NCBI GenBank assembly: GCA_025766275.1
Contig: JAFKAC010000054.1
Location: 1-64,000 of the forward strand
From: Lactarius indigo
Taxonomy: Eukaryota > Basidiomycota > Agaricomycetes > Russulales > Russulaceae
DNA length: 64,000 nt
Direction of reading: 5' to 3'
Both the position numbers and the translations under genes were made by a program. The notes beneath the pieces were generated by a model. That model made no database searches, was not told where the DNA came from, and saw nothing but the letters and a program-made list of their open reading frames with translations. Each line of letters opens with the position of its first letter. Position 1 is the first letter of the stretch. Positions 10,209-21,600 of the stretch are shown piece by piece.

Positions 10209-11928
10209 CTAAAAATCCTCGTCCGTGAAGAGGGCATCAAGAATGGCCTCTTTCTCGTCGTTTTTCATGGCGCGGACTTGGGCGACAAAGCTGTCGCCGT
10301 TCTTTTTCTGTGGAGTTGGTGCAGCGGGGCTGGGGATGGTCGTTACTGGTGCCGGGGTTGGTTCGACCTCGGCGATACGTGCGGAAGTCGTATTTCCGCG
10401 ACGGTTGTCGTTTTGACGAATCAGTGGTGGTTCCTCCATTGGTTTGGCCAGACGATCGCTTCGGGCAGTCGCGGGATAGATGTCCTTTCCCGAAGCATCG
10501 GAAGCAACGGCCTTCTGATCGGCAGCGCTGCATTTCTTCGTCGGTCAGCGCGATGCGAGCGCAATCAACATCCATTGCATCGGGATCGCGGGTCGGAGTT
10601 ATGGTCTGCTGACTGGTCTGATTGCTGGTACGTCGTCCCCCCCCTTGGTTGCCACTCGAGTTGAATAACTGAGACCACTCTTGTCTAGTCTTTCCTCCGA
10701 TCTTCTTGCCTCCGTCATTGAGGCCTACACGAGCGCGAAGCATCGCGTATTTTCGTTGTTCCTTCTGCGCCGATTCGACCCACTGCGTGAACGTTTCCGG
10801 CACAGTGTCGCGTTTCAAGATGGCTGATAAGAGGCCTCGTGGCAGTCCTCCCAAATAGAGGTCGACTGTGGCTGCGGCGTCAAGAGCGTAACCTGCCTTC
10901 GCGGCGAGGTTCTGAAAGGTGGCTGTATATGTGTCAAGGTCGGCTCCCTTCATCTGGAGCGCTTTTAGGAGCTGGTAAGCATCCTGCTTTTCTGTGACGT
11001 TGGTGTATGCTGATTTAAAGCTGGTGACAAAGTCGTTCCACAACGACTCTTCTGTTTTAGGGATGGCTGCTGCTGCAGTAGTGCCGTTGACTTTCGTGCG
11101 TAGTCCCTCTAGTTGGGTATCAACCCAGTCGTCAACATTTGGTCCGCGAATGAAGGAGAGCGCGAGGAACACGCGTTGATAAGGTGATCGGATGATCGAT
11201 GAATCTTCGTTCATACCGCGATACAGGTCGAATTCCCTTAGGAACTTCTTCGACTTATCGCGGGAGCCATCAAATATGGCGGGGGTATTGCCGCTGAGCT
11301 TCCCTCCCGAAGAGGCGTTGGCTGCGGATCCTGAAGACATGGCGGGTGTTGATGGGATGATTACGGGTGGTGCTGTGACGGTAAGAAGAGGTGGGAATAC
11401 GGGTGAGACGGGCGTTGAGGCAGCTGCAATCTGGTGCCAAAAGTCCGGAGCGTCGATGGGTACACTTTCTAGTGCTTCGGCGAGCTCGTTTCCGATTGGT
11501 GCTGATGTTTCACAGCAGGTGTGTCGTTGTTGTCGATAAGGTGGTCCTCCTCAATCGGGGAGTCTACGTGGACTGGTGCGGTTGGTTCGGGAAATGTTTC
11601 AGGGTGGTCAAGGTGATACCGTTCGGGGTTCTCGTCGTCGTCTGGGTTCCACCAGCCAAGGCCAACGTCGTTGTTACGAGGGATAGCGAAGGGATGTTTT
11701 AGTGAAGAACTCGGTTCCACGTTTTTCAAGGACGTGCCACCGATGGTTTATGAAGTCGAGGTTATAGATTCGGCCGTTAAGGAGGGCTCGATAGCCTCCG
11801 CATCTGTCAACGTGTGATGAGTTCCAATAGGCACACCCAAGTACGTGTGTCGGTAAGTCGTCTTGCCAGCGGCGGAATACCTCAGTCCACTGGTCGTCGG
11901 GTAAGAGATCGAGTTTGATGCTAGCCAC
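10209..11928 (-). pseudogene. D1 gag
   Basis: Structural protein of the virus-like particle. The predicted N-terminus is a GTG in good context at 11928 (ACCGTGGCT), giving ASIKLDLLPDDQWTEVFRRW, which resembles the A-family gag N-terminus. The main body (11340-10470) has AIFDGSRDKSKKFLREFDLY and the capsid-like SFKSAYTNVTEKQDAYQLLK, and ends with the CCHC knuckle CFRCFGKGHLSRDC. A frameshift between about 10440 and 10470 separates the knuckle from the C-terminal part NGDSFVAQVRAMKNDEKEAI, which ends FTDEDF. That ending parallels A2 gag (MTEDEKRRYYALDQDF). An in-frame interruption also separates the N-terminal domain from the body. Confidence 0.85.
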
Positions 11929-11962
11929 GGTGGCTAGTTCTGAGGTCGGTAGCTTTGGCTTA

Positions 11963-12423
11963 TGTCACGCCACTGCTGGGGCGTGCGTTCGTTCTGTAAC
12001 TGATCCTGCCTAAGGCAAAGGACTCAGAGTTGGACCCCCACTGAGTGGATGGGCTCCTAAGTTCTGATACAATTACCGCTGTCAACTGGACAGTGGCAAA
12101 GGTCCTCTTGTTCAAGCACAAGAGCTAGGCTATAGAGAAGAGGGCTGTGATAGAGAAGAGAGGATGGTACTGAGGGACAAGACAGTAGATTGACGAAGCC
12201 AAAGCTAAGGAAATACAGGGTGTACTACGGGGTTTATATAGCTAATGTCCAGGAGTGCCAGCGAGGCAGTACAATGCCAGCAAGGTCGATGCCAGCAAAG
12301 CGGATGCCAGCAAAGCAAGGAAGTGAGGCAAGTGCCAGCAAAGCAGATGCCTGTGAAGCAACGAATCGAAGGGGCAAATGGAAGGGAAGAAGAAGAGAGG
12401 AAAAATATGGGGTGTTCATGACA
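11963..12423 (-). repeat. 5' LTR of D1 with promoter and self-priming site
   Basis: This 461-bp LTR carries the promoter. On the minus strand TATATAAAC (12233-12240) is followed 33 nt later by TAGCTTTGGCTT (12196-12207), the predicted transcript start. Directly outside the LTR, 11950-11962 reads TAAGCCAAAGCTA on the minus strand, complementary to that start over 12 nt. This supports self-priming in place of a tRNA primer. Confidence 0.9.
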
Positions 12424-12614
12424 CAGCAACAGGGAGTTGTCAGGCAAATATGTCCATGTGATGTCATTGTACATGATGTCATAGATAAAGAAGTCCGAGA
12501 TTGTACAGATCAAATCTAATCTAAAGCGGTCCTAATTAATCTACAGCAGTCCATATCTGTGAGTCCGGTCCATTAGAGCCGCTAAGTGCGCAAGGGTCAC
12601 TTATCAACATTTTC

Positions 12615-14435
12615 ATATTGCACTTTTTGAACTTTGTGCCGTTCATTCAAGTTCTCTCCATACTGTTGGAGATTGTGCAGAGGCCTCAACCTTTTACCAT
12701 TGGTTGTGCTTGTGCCTTTGGCCAACTGTTCCTGACTAGGAGTAACAGTGGGCGCTGTTAAGCAGGCTGGTGAGGTGTCGCTCTGAGTTGAGGTCGGTCC
12801 TTGGAGCGATGAGATGCTCCCCAAGTCGTTGGCTGGATGTGCGCCTTCATTGTTGTTCTGAACTAGGTGTATGGCTTCTTCTTGTGTGAAGCTGTTGTTG
12901 GGAAGCTGTATGGCCACTTCGCCCCATGTAGAATCGTCAAAATCGTCATCAGGCAGGTCATCGGTTGTTCCCCTCAATAGGTCATCAAGAAGTTCATTTG
13001 ATTTTTCTCTCGTGAGGTTCCTGATTAACTGGATCCAGTAATCAGCCATTTCTGGGCTTGTATCGTCTTCTGGTTTGTCTGCCCAGCGATCATTCTTCCC
13101 AAGTTCTAGTAGCCACTGTTGCTTATCAGTTCCCTCAGGGTGGAGACCCCCTTCCGGCAAAATGGAGGTATTTTCTTGCCTAAGGAGGGAATCTCCTGTT
13201 AAGGTCTTTGTCACATCATTACAGCTGCCTTCTCCTGACTGGGCAAGGAGGTGTTCGTTCTCCAACAGCTCAGCAAGCACCAGCCATTGTTCGCTTTGGG
13301 GAAGGACTGCAAACTCGGGGTTTCTTTGCAGTACTTCTAGGAGTTCTTGACTCCGTTTGATCAATGTGTCTCCACATGCTTGGCCTATGCATGGGTTTCG
13401 ACTTTCCTGATCATGTCTTTCAGCAGCGTCATTATTTTCCTTCCAACTGTCATTCCCTTCGGGTAGGATGGAGGCTTCTACCTCATTTTTGCCTTCCTTG
13501 AGCCAGATCGGTAGGTCATCTTCTTTCAAACCACACAAATCCTTGTTGCCTTCCATTAGTTCAGCGAGTAGCAACCGCTGTTCATTTTGAGGGAGGGCAG
13601 TAAATTCAGGGTTGCTTCTTAATGTTTTCAGAAGCATCCTACTTTTCTCTGTGAATTCCCATGCGTCTCCCTTAAAAGGGCTTTGACTTATCGGATTTTC
13701 ATCAAGTTTCCTGGTCCTTTGGTCCCCTCCCATGTCCATTCTGGGTGCTCGGGAACCTGTTTCTGAGTCAGGGCTTCCTCTCCATCAAGGTCATCCACTG
13801 CGACTTCTTTCTGGTTCGTTTTGACTCCTAGTCATCTCATGCTCATGTCTTCTGTTAATAGGGCTGGCGTGGTGACTGGTTGGCTTTTTGTAGGACATGG
13901 TAGTCCATTCTGGGCTTCCAGGTGAGTTCCTCTCATCGCCCAGTTCAATCACTGGGGTCCAGGGTGTGCAGGCTATTGTCACCTGTCCTCTAGTTGTCCA
14001 TTCGGGTTCTAGGGTCTTTTCCAATACAAAGGTGTCTCTCCCAATGGGAGCTTCGACTTCTATCATATCGGATTGTTGTGTGGGTGCAAGGCGTCTCCTG
14101 GCTACCCATTCAGGTTCTTCTGAATTGATCAACATCTTTTCTAGTTCTGGAGCCTTGTCTGGTATGAATGCGTCTCCCCTAGTAGGGGCTTTGTCTTCTA
14201 TCATGCCAAGTCATTGTTCAAGGTGTCTCCTGACTACCCACTCTGATACATCGTCTACCATTGCCATGTTGTATGCCTCTTTTTCTGGTTGGTAGGGTTC
14301 TTCTTCTGCTGCAGCTACACCACTCAGATCAATGCTGAGGGGGTAGGTCATCTCAGACTGGGGCATCATGCCCTTCTCTGTCCTATCTGGTGCCGGGGTT
14401 ATGTTGGCCTTTGGAGTGGAGGGTGCTGCTGTCAC
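12615..14435 (-). pseudogene. D2 long ORF, N-terminal half (unknown function)
   Basis: One minus-strand frame runs from about 14435 to the F3 insertion with only three stops, near 14208, 13790 and 13785. All are TGA flanked by residues suggesting lost arginines. The frame contains internal protein repeats. One is a pair of about 43 residues starting EWVVRRHLEQ and EWVARRRLAP (about 14100-14250). The other is a helical-looking repeat, LLKTLRSNPEFTALPQNEQR (about 13635) and LLEVLQRNPEFAVLPQSEQW (about 13343), each followed by LLLAEL or LVLAEL; a weaker third copy may be IRNLTREKSNELLDDLL. The first codons are uncertain because the frame is blocked by TGA codons upstream of 14435 and an alternative frame is open there. 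I found no known domain. Confidence 0.6.
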
Positions 14436-14695
14436 TCCTCCTCGTCATAGCTGGTGTCGTGCTGCTCATCATGCCTTGTAGGCATTCCTCCTCTCTTCAG
14501 AGGTCATCCCTTGTGTCTGGTGCATCAATGGCATGCTGGAGTTTCTTCAGAGTTCTGTCGGGTGCTCCCAGGGTGTGGCGAGCAGTTCTGGGTGTACATT
14601 GGTGGTACTAGTGCACTAGCAAGTGTCACTATTGATGGTTCTTCTTCTGGGGTCCTGGCCGGTGCGTTGGCTAGGTTCTGAGTAGCTTTGGCTTA

Positions 14696-15369
14696 TGTCA
14701 CACCTCTGCGGGGGCATGTGTCATTCTGTAATGGCTTCCTGTCACGTGGCAGTTGATAGCCAAGTTGGATCGGCACTGAGTGCAACGACTCCTAAGATCT
14801 TCTGTACCAGCCCCAGTGCTAAGGTGACTGAGTCTGTAACAATCATGGACGAGCATGGAGGCTTAAGTCCAAAGGTCACATGTCACTGGGCTGACCAGTA
14901 AGACGGGGGGAGGGTAAGAGCGAAGTCAAGGGGAAGCCTGCACAGAGGCTGAGAGGGGAATGACCCAAAGGGGGTACAGGTCAAGGGTCAGAGGTTCTGG
15001 GTCAAGGGCTTGAGTGCTGAAGGGACTGAGGCACTCAAGGAGGCAGTGGAGATACAATGCAGATAGTTGATTAAGCCAAAGCTAAGGAGCTAAGGCACAC
15101 TGCAGGAGTCCTTATATAGTACAGGATTGCACCTGAGTGCATAATGCTACTGGTTGCTATAGATAGAATGATGTGCTGGCAAGATGATGCTAGTATCATG
15201 CAAGATGGTGTCATGCCAGCAAGGCGACAAGAAGGTGGATAAGAATAGCACAGAAAGTGCTAGAACAATCAGATAAAGGAGAAACATAGGTTCAAGAAAG
15301 GTAATGTCCAAGAAAGGAGATGGATCAGATAAGGACAGAAAAGGAAAGGTAACAGGGGAGTTTGTGACA
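14696..15369 (-). repeat. 5' LTR of D2 (family D, longer subtype)
   Basis: This 674-bp LTR runs from TGTCACACCTCTGC to GGAGTTTGTGACA. It shares the D-family ends and the motif GCCAGCAA with D1 but is 213 bp longer. On the minus strand TATATAAGG (15111-15118) lies 34 nt before TAGCTTTGGCTTA (15072-15084). The segment 14683-14695 next to the LTR is complementary to that stretch over 13 nt. Confidence 0.87.
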
Positions 15370-15708
15370 TAGTACAGGTAGTAGTAGTATTAGGATTGTG
15401 GTACTTACACGATACGTTGGACGCTATCTATGGTGACTCATAGCAGCTTGAAAGCCTGCTCTTCTTGTATTTAACCTAGCATATGAAGACCAAGACATGC
15501 CATCTTGGTCTTCTTCAATTGTCACTTCTCTTGTTTCATCTCACTTTCGACTCAAGTCTCTCTCTTGTTATAAGGAGAGTACAGATTATTGCCTAGTGTC
15601 TTCAAACATCTAGGATTGCCTTCATGCCATACATCCTTGATGTGCTTAGCTAAGTAAAGTTGCCTCGTCCAGGAGCTCAAGTCAAGCTAACGTCGTGATG
15701 GTGTTACA
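15370..15708 (+). repeat. Truncated 3' LTR, family C (C4)
   Basis: This is the last 339 bp of a C LTR, ending GATGGTGTTACA and followed by GTTGT (15709-15713). Its 5' part is cut off by D2. It is far closer to the LTR at 57263-57706 than to C1, C3 or C6; the roughly 20 differences over the shared bases are nearly all transitions. That LTR is preceded by the same GTTGT and interrupts the same gene, so the two are best read as the two LTRs of one insertion. Confidence 0.85.
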
Positions 15709-16165
15709 GTTGTGGTGGACATGCCTCTTCCAGGAAATCAGTCTTCAGCACGCTTCAAGTTGTCCTGCACAGTGCGAGCACTTCTTGATTTCATCTATCT
15801 TTCTCAGTATCATGTACACACCACAGAAAGTCTCAAAGCGATTGATGCCACACTGTGCTGATTTCACGAAAACAAAGACATTTTTATCGAGTTTGGAGTC
15901 TGGGAACACTTCAATATTCCCAAGCTCCACAGTCTTCTCCATTACACCAGATCTATCTCACTTTTCGGTGCCACAGATGATTATAACACCGAGCATTCAG
16001 AACAACTTCACATCAACTTGACCAAGAATGCTTACTGTGCAACAAACTTCAAAAACAAGTACAAACAAATGACAACTTGGCTGGAGTGCCAAGAGGCAAT
16101 GCACCAGCACATGGTGTTTATTGAATGGTGCAATGGTAATTCTGTATTACCGTCACCTCCATTGG
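15709..16165 (+). pseudogene. Plavaka-type transposase, 3' middle part
   Basis: DDE-type DNA transposase of the agaricomycete Plavaka family. The frame reads FKLSCTVRALLDFIYLSQYH, ENKDIFIEFGVWEHFNIPKL, then GATDDYNTEHSEQLHINLTK and NKYKQMTTWLECQEAMHQH. The phase continues exactly from 57262 (...HIILGV) when one GTTGT is dropped, and continues to 25257 when one ATTGG is dropped. There is one in-frame TGA (TLC*FHENK), where arginine would be expected. It is interrupted on the right by C3. Confidence 0.85.
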
Positions 16166-16667
16166 TGTTACGTTCTGACTTGTGGACCCTTACTGTACCA
16201 GTTGTCACTACAGCAGTAAGGTAGATTAGTCACAGGACTCGTGGCCTTAGGCCTTTATGGTGGTGATATGGTAGTACAATAGGAGATTGCACGTGATAAC
16301 TGACTGATGGTATGACTCAATACTAGTACAGGTACTAGTTGTATTAGGGTTTGTGTTGTTTCTGCGATATGTTGGACACTACTTTACTGTGACTCATAGC
16401 AGCGCTTGAAGCCTGCTCAACTTGTATTTAAGGTAGTTGGCAAAGACCAAGATACACCATCTTGGTCTTCTTGAATTGTCACTGTTTCCTTTCCAACTCT
16501 TTCTCTCTAAAGTTTCACTTCATCTTGTCAAGTGACTGAAGTCCTACAAGTGTGCCTTCACGCATTCACTAAGATAGGAACACATGCCTTCATGCAGTCA
16601 TGATTATCTGCTAAGTGGTTACCGCCTCATCAAGCTCAAGTTGAGCTAATGTTGTGACAACATTACA
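16166..16667 (+). repeat. 5' LTR of C3 with promoter hairpin and self-priming site
   Basis: This 502-bp LTR runs from TGTTACGTTCTGAC to GACAACATTACA. The TATA-like TATTTAAGG at 16425 is followed by AAGACCAAGAT (16443-16453), a 5-nt loop and ATCTTGGTCTT (16459-16469), a perfect 11-bp hairpin. The 11 nt at 16670-16680, just outside the LTR, repeat AAGACCAAGAT and are complementary to the second arm. This is the expected layout for Tf1-like self-priming. Confidence 0.88.
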
Positions 16668-16688
16668 TTAAGACCAAGATCTTCCATC

Positions 16689-18692
16689 GTGGCCATAACA
16701 ACCAGAGACCAGTGGATGAACTTTCGTCCCTATATGCTACCCAGAAGAGGAGACCACAACGTTCCAACCCACTTCCTGCAAGCTGCCCATTGGCAAGACC
16801 ATGGAGAAGAGGCAGGATACTTTGTAGAGTTTAACGGACCTACCAGATTCTGACCAGTTGAGTTCAACTTTGACAGACTGTGTTGGACAGAAGTTACGTG
16901 GAACCCAATAGATTCACATTGGGATGTAGTATGACCAGCAGGACTAAGATATCAGTGCGATATTGACACATGAGAACCTAACAGCCGTGCAGATTGGGGT
17001 CTCATCAACAGACAGCTCCGGGAACACTCAACAGGAGAAGCTGTAACAGAAGCAACAGAACAGAGTGAAGACAAGGAAGAGCATTGACAACCAGACCAAA
17101 CCGAAAGCAGTGGAGGAGCAATACAAGACCTCCTTGTAGAACGAGCTGAGTCTGCCCATATCACAGAACCAGAACCAATTCACGTATGATCGCCAGCTCT
17201 TATGGCAACAATCATGCAAACAATGGAACAAGTAGCACTCAAAGAATCACGTGCAATACAAAGAGAGGCACAAGAAATCCTCATGCCTATCAATCCAGAA
17301 ACCAGCGTATGAATGACTGCAGATGATGTGGCAATATTCAGAGCAATCGGATCAGACAGGGGAGACCCTCCATCAGGAGAGAGAAGGTACCCAATCCTGG
17401 AACTACCCCCAGGAGTTGGAGGACCAAATGGAGACCCACCACCACCACCAGATCAAGGAGTCCCATTCGATATATTACCAAGAGGACCACCCAGAGGAGG
17501 ACCACCAGGAGGAGGACCACCAGAAGGAGGACATCAGGAAAAACTAACCAGCGAGCCCCCCTCTATTTTTGACAGGGATAGACTTAAAGTAGACTCATTT
17601 CTCACGCAGTGGCATGTCTACTGGGGCATGAATCTAGACGCCCCTATCATGCAGAACAACTACCAACACTGCCTTCTATTCCTCTCCTATATCAAGGGAG
17701 GGGTGGTGAGCAAATGGGTGTTATCCTTCTTGAACTGGCTCAATCAACAAATTCAACGAGGGATAAGTCCCTACACGAGAGAATTATGGAATGCTGTAGC
17801 CGATGGCTTCAGTCAGCATTTTGAAAACACACTGGAATGGGAGCAAGCACAAGCAATCCTGAGAAAAGGGTTTAAAATGATGGGAGAAGACATTGACAAG
17901 TATGTCAATGACTTCAAACAGCTAGTGTGAAAAGCTCACTATCGCCTCACTGAACCCCAAACAATTGATCTCTTCACGTCAGGGCTGCCCAAGGAACTCT
18001 TCAAAAAGACTTTCAAATTCAACGGTCCCACCACGTTTGATGACTGGAAACATGCTGTCCTCAAACAACAGAAGAATTACATACACCTGAAGGCACAACT
18101 AGACAGGTATAAAACCCAGCAGCCACCAAAGAAGCAAAGTGGAAACGCGGGATGGGCACTTCCCCAGAACCTACCACAGACCAATCCTTGGGCCATGGAC
18201 ACATCGGTGGACCAAGCTAAGGTGCGACTAGCCAGTTCAGAAGAAATCGATTATGGGAAGCCACCGTACACATGGCCTCAGCCACCATTTCTGCCACAAG
18301 GAGGACCAGGAGCAAGGGGTGGGGGGCAAGGGGGATCCAGAAGGGACCTAAGGAACGTCCTCTGTTATAATTGTAACAAACCGGGACATCTCTCACATAA
18401 CTGCTCCTGCCCCCACACACAATGGCCATGGCAAGCCAGTGCACCTCCAAGTAGCAGGATGACAGAGACCGGCAGGTACACTCAAGGGTCAATGTACAAA
18501 CCATAGTTGCTGGGATACACCTCCCCAACATTATGTGCAACACCTGCGCCCACACAAATAAAGGCCGCAAGTACCAAAAGCGCAAGCGAACAAGCAAAGG
18601 AGTGGCTCACTCAAGTGGCCAATAGTACGGACGAAGTGAAGGACCTCATCCTTCAGGATTTGTGGGGAAAAGAGGGTTTTCAGGGCGCCTGA
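16689..18692 (+). pseudogene. C3 gag
   Basis: Capsid/nucleocapsid protein of the element. The predicted start is GTG at 16689 in ATCGTGGCC context. The N-terminal domain contains AGYFVEFNGPTRF and VEFNFDRLCWTEVTWNPID, shared with C2 and G. A Gly/Pro-rich linker (about 17390-17530) leads to the capsid-like FLTQWHVYWGMNLDAPIMQ and WEQAQAILRKGFKMMGEDID. The knuckle CYNCNKPGHLSHNC (about 18360-18405) binds nucleic acid. The frame ends KEGFQGA at 18692, matching G gag (KEGFQDA). Many stops interrupt it, for example QLV*KAHYRL at 17928-17930 (TGA) and a TAG at 18504-18506. Confidence 0.88.
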
Positions 18693-18699
18693 ACCCATC

Positions 18700-21600
18700 A
18701 GTCAGGGTGAGGGCTTTAAAATGTAATTCTGTGATAGTGACGACGCGCCATCAATCTCTGTGAATTCCAGTGACTGTTAACACAAATTACAAAACGACTG
18801 AAACCAAAGCTCTGGTCGATTCCAGAGCAACAGATAACTTCATCAAGCCAAGTATGGCCACCCAGGTGGGTGTCCCGGTACAGGCACTAGAAGTGCCACG
18901 CAAGATATGGAATATAGATAACACGGAAAACAAAGCTGGGTTAATCACTCATTATGTTAACCTAGAAGTGAAAACACATCAACAGATCAAGAAACCGAAC
19001 TTTCCTTGTCACAGATCTCGGAAGTGAAGACATGGTACTGGGATACCCATGGCTAGGTGCTTTCAAACCAACCATCAATTGGGCCCAGGTGGCTATACAC
19101 CCCAACATGTACCCCATAGTCCTGGCAACAGACGAGGGATTATTACACCCTACATCGGCACGAGCCCTAATCACAGCAGAGAAAGAGGACATTCTCCATG
19201 ATCTAGCAGAAGAAACCTTTGGTTGCACAACCACATCAACCTGAGTTTGCGATACAGGCCAAGCAACAACAAAAAGCTGTTGTGCTGCTGGAGCAATACA
19301 AGCAGTTCCACAGATTGTTTGACAAACAAGCCTTGCATCATTTCCCACCATCCAGGCCATGGGACCATGCAATAGACTTCAAGCTGTCTGCGCCGGCCAC
19401 AATAGATTGTAAAATTTCTCTGATGACGTTGAAGGAGGAGGGGGAGCTGAAGGAGTTTCTCAAAGAGAAGCTGGCACAAGGGTATTTACACCCTTCAATA
19501 TCCCCGTACGCATTGCCCTTCTTCTTCATCAAAAAGAAGGACGGAAAACTACAGCCTGGTACAGGACTACCACGTCATTAACTCCCATACGATCTGCAAC
19601 CAGTACCTGCTACCGCTCATTCAAGACCTTATCCTCGATCTCAGCAATGCCCATATCTACACCAAGCTGGACATCCATTGGGGCTATAACAATGTGCGCA
19701 TTCAAGACGGACATCAGGAGAAGGTGGTGTTCAAGACAAAATTCGGACTTTTCAAGCCCACAGTCATGTTCTTTGGCCTTACCAACTCACCAGCCACCTT
19801 CCAAACAATGATGAACCACATCTATTGGGACATGATTGCAAAACACGAGCGTTTGGGAACTATGATACATGTTTACATGGACAATATCGGGATTGCCACT
19901 CACTTCAATCATGATCTGCCAGCCCACATCGCCGCTGTCCAGGACATCCTGCATGTGGCACAGGAACATGACCTTTACTTCAAACTGGAGAAGTGCCTCT
20001 TCCATCAGCTGCAAATGGATTACCTGAGGGTAATCCTTGAAAGGGGGGTAACACGCATGGACCCTGTAAAAGTTCAAGGAATCAAAGATTGGCCAACACC
20101 AACCAAGGTCAAGGATGTACGATCCTTCTTGGGTTTTTGCAACTTTTACAGACTTTTCATTTGTGGCTTCACAACTCACACCAAACCTCTGAACGCACTA
20201 ACAAGGAAAGATGCAGATTGGAAGTGGGGAGAGCTCAAAGACAAAGCATTCAACACCCTCAAATGCCTAGTAACAGAAGAACCGGTACTCGCACACCCGA
20301 AGTTACAAGATCCGTTCAAACTGGAAGTCGATGCATCGGGATACATGGTGGGAGCTGTACTATTACAGCAAAAAGCTGATGGAAAGAAGCATCCTATAGG
20401 CTACTACTCCGCAACACTTTTGGAGGCGGAAAGAAATTATGACATCTATGACCTAGAGCTGCTTGCGATAGTCAAAGCGCTACAAAATTGGAGACTGCTC
20501 TTGGCCGGAGCACCACACAAAATCAAAATCTTCTCTGATCATCTCAACCTGCAATACTGGAAAACACCACAGAAGATTAGCAGGAGGGTGGCAAGGGAAG
20601 TACTAGAGCTCTCAGAATACAACTTTGAGATTCACCATATCAAGGGAAAAAACAATGGATGAGCAGATGCCTTGTCGCGTTGACCGGATTACAACCAAGG
20701 CGTGGCAGACAACGAAGAAGTAACAGTACTACCACTGGAAGTCTTCATGAAAGCCATCAACACAGCGAGAACCCTCACTGTCAACCCAAATCTGCAACAG
20801 CCACATCATCAGCAGGACGAAGCAGTCATCAAACAATGGGTAGACCCCTATCAACTGAAGAAGATCAACGGAGAGTGGTACACGGATGGCAGGTTCATGA
20901 TCATGGGACCCAACTCTATGCAATGGGTACTGATACACGATCACCACAACCTACCAATACACGGACATCCGGGAATTGCAAGAACCCAACACATAGTAGA
21001 ACGACACTATTGGTGGCCCCGTCTGCGAAAGGATGTATACAAATACGTACAAGGGTGCGCAGAATGTCAACAGAACAAAGTAAACACATGCCCCATCCGA
21101 GCAGCCCTGCATCCGATCACACCCATCTTGGAGGCAACCCCATTTCAAACAGTAGCAGTCGACTTCATCACCAAACTCCCAGTGTTGGGACAATACGACA
21201 GCATCCTTACAGTCACAGACCACGACTGCAGCAAAGTGTCGATCTTCATACCATGTTGAGAGGAAATTACAGCAGAAGAGACAGTAATCTTGTACATGAA
21301 CCACATCTTCAAATGTTTCGGTTTACCACACAAGATCATTAGTGACCGAGACCCCCAGTTCACATCAAAGTTTGCCCACAAAGCATGTAGAATCTTGGGC
21401 ATTCAGCAAAACGTATCAATGGCTTATCACCCACAAATGGATGGACAATCAGAAAGGACGAATCAGTGGCTGAAACAGTACCTATGCTTTTGGGTAAATG
21501 AGCAGCAAGACAATTGGACTGTGTATCTGCCTATAGTGGAATTTGCACATAACAATTGGCCGCATGAACATACCAAACAGTCACCATTCCAGCTTCTGAT

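Larger units (their letters stand above)
6030..12423 (-). mobile_element. Ty3/Gypsy chromovirus D1, complete with both LTRs
   Basis: This is a 6,394-bp element on the minus strand with 461-bp LTRs at both ends and a perfect TSD CAGCA (6025-6029 and 12424-12428). The order of domains is gag with CCHC knuckle, protease, RT, RNase H, integrase, chromodomain, then polypurine tract and 3' LTR. Unlike A and B it has no extension after the chromodomain. The two LTRs differ at only two positions that I could find (both C/T), so the copy is young, yet gag-pol carries several frameshifts. It is non-autonomous as it stands. Confidence 0.95.
5948..12609 (-). repeat. Solo LTR, family F (F3), interrupted by D1
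   Basis: The F LTR is present as 5948-6029 and 12424-12609 (about 263 bp after removing the inserted element and its duplicated target), so it has lost roughly half its length. The outer TSD is perfect: TTTTC at 5943-5947 and 12610-12614. The plus-strand ends are TGATGAACAG and TTATCAACA, which identify the family and minus orientation. It is inserted in the long ORF of D2. Confidence 0.9.
2514..15374 (-). mobile_element. LTR element D2 (family D) with a non-gag/pol long ORF
   Basis: This is a minus-strand element with its 5' LTR at 14696-15369 and TSD TAGTA on the right (15370-15374) inside a family C LTR. Its internal region is visible as 12615-14695, 3112-5947 and 2514-2543, interrupted by solo LTRs F3 and F1. 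Its left end lies beyond the C1 insertion, outside the window. The primer-binding segment (14683-14695) is the same as in D1. No gag, protease, reverse transcriptase, RNase H or integrase motif was found in about 5 kb of internal sequence; instead one long frame runs through it. It is best described as a large non-autonomous LTR element carrying an ORF of unknown function. The extent left of 3947 is inferred. Confidence 0.6.

Noticed and set aside
12597..14435. The D2 long ORF as a divergent gag
   Set aside because: No capsid-like block, no CCHC knuckle and no pol follow over about 5 kb, whereas every other Gypsy copy here shows them; a very divergent gag cannot be fully excluded.
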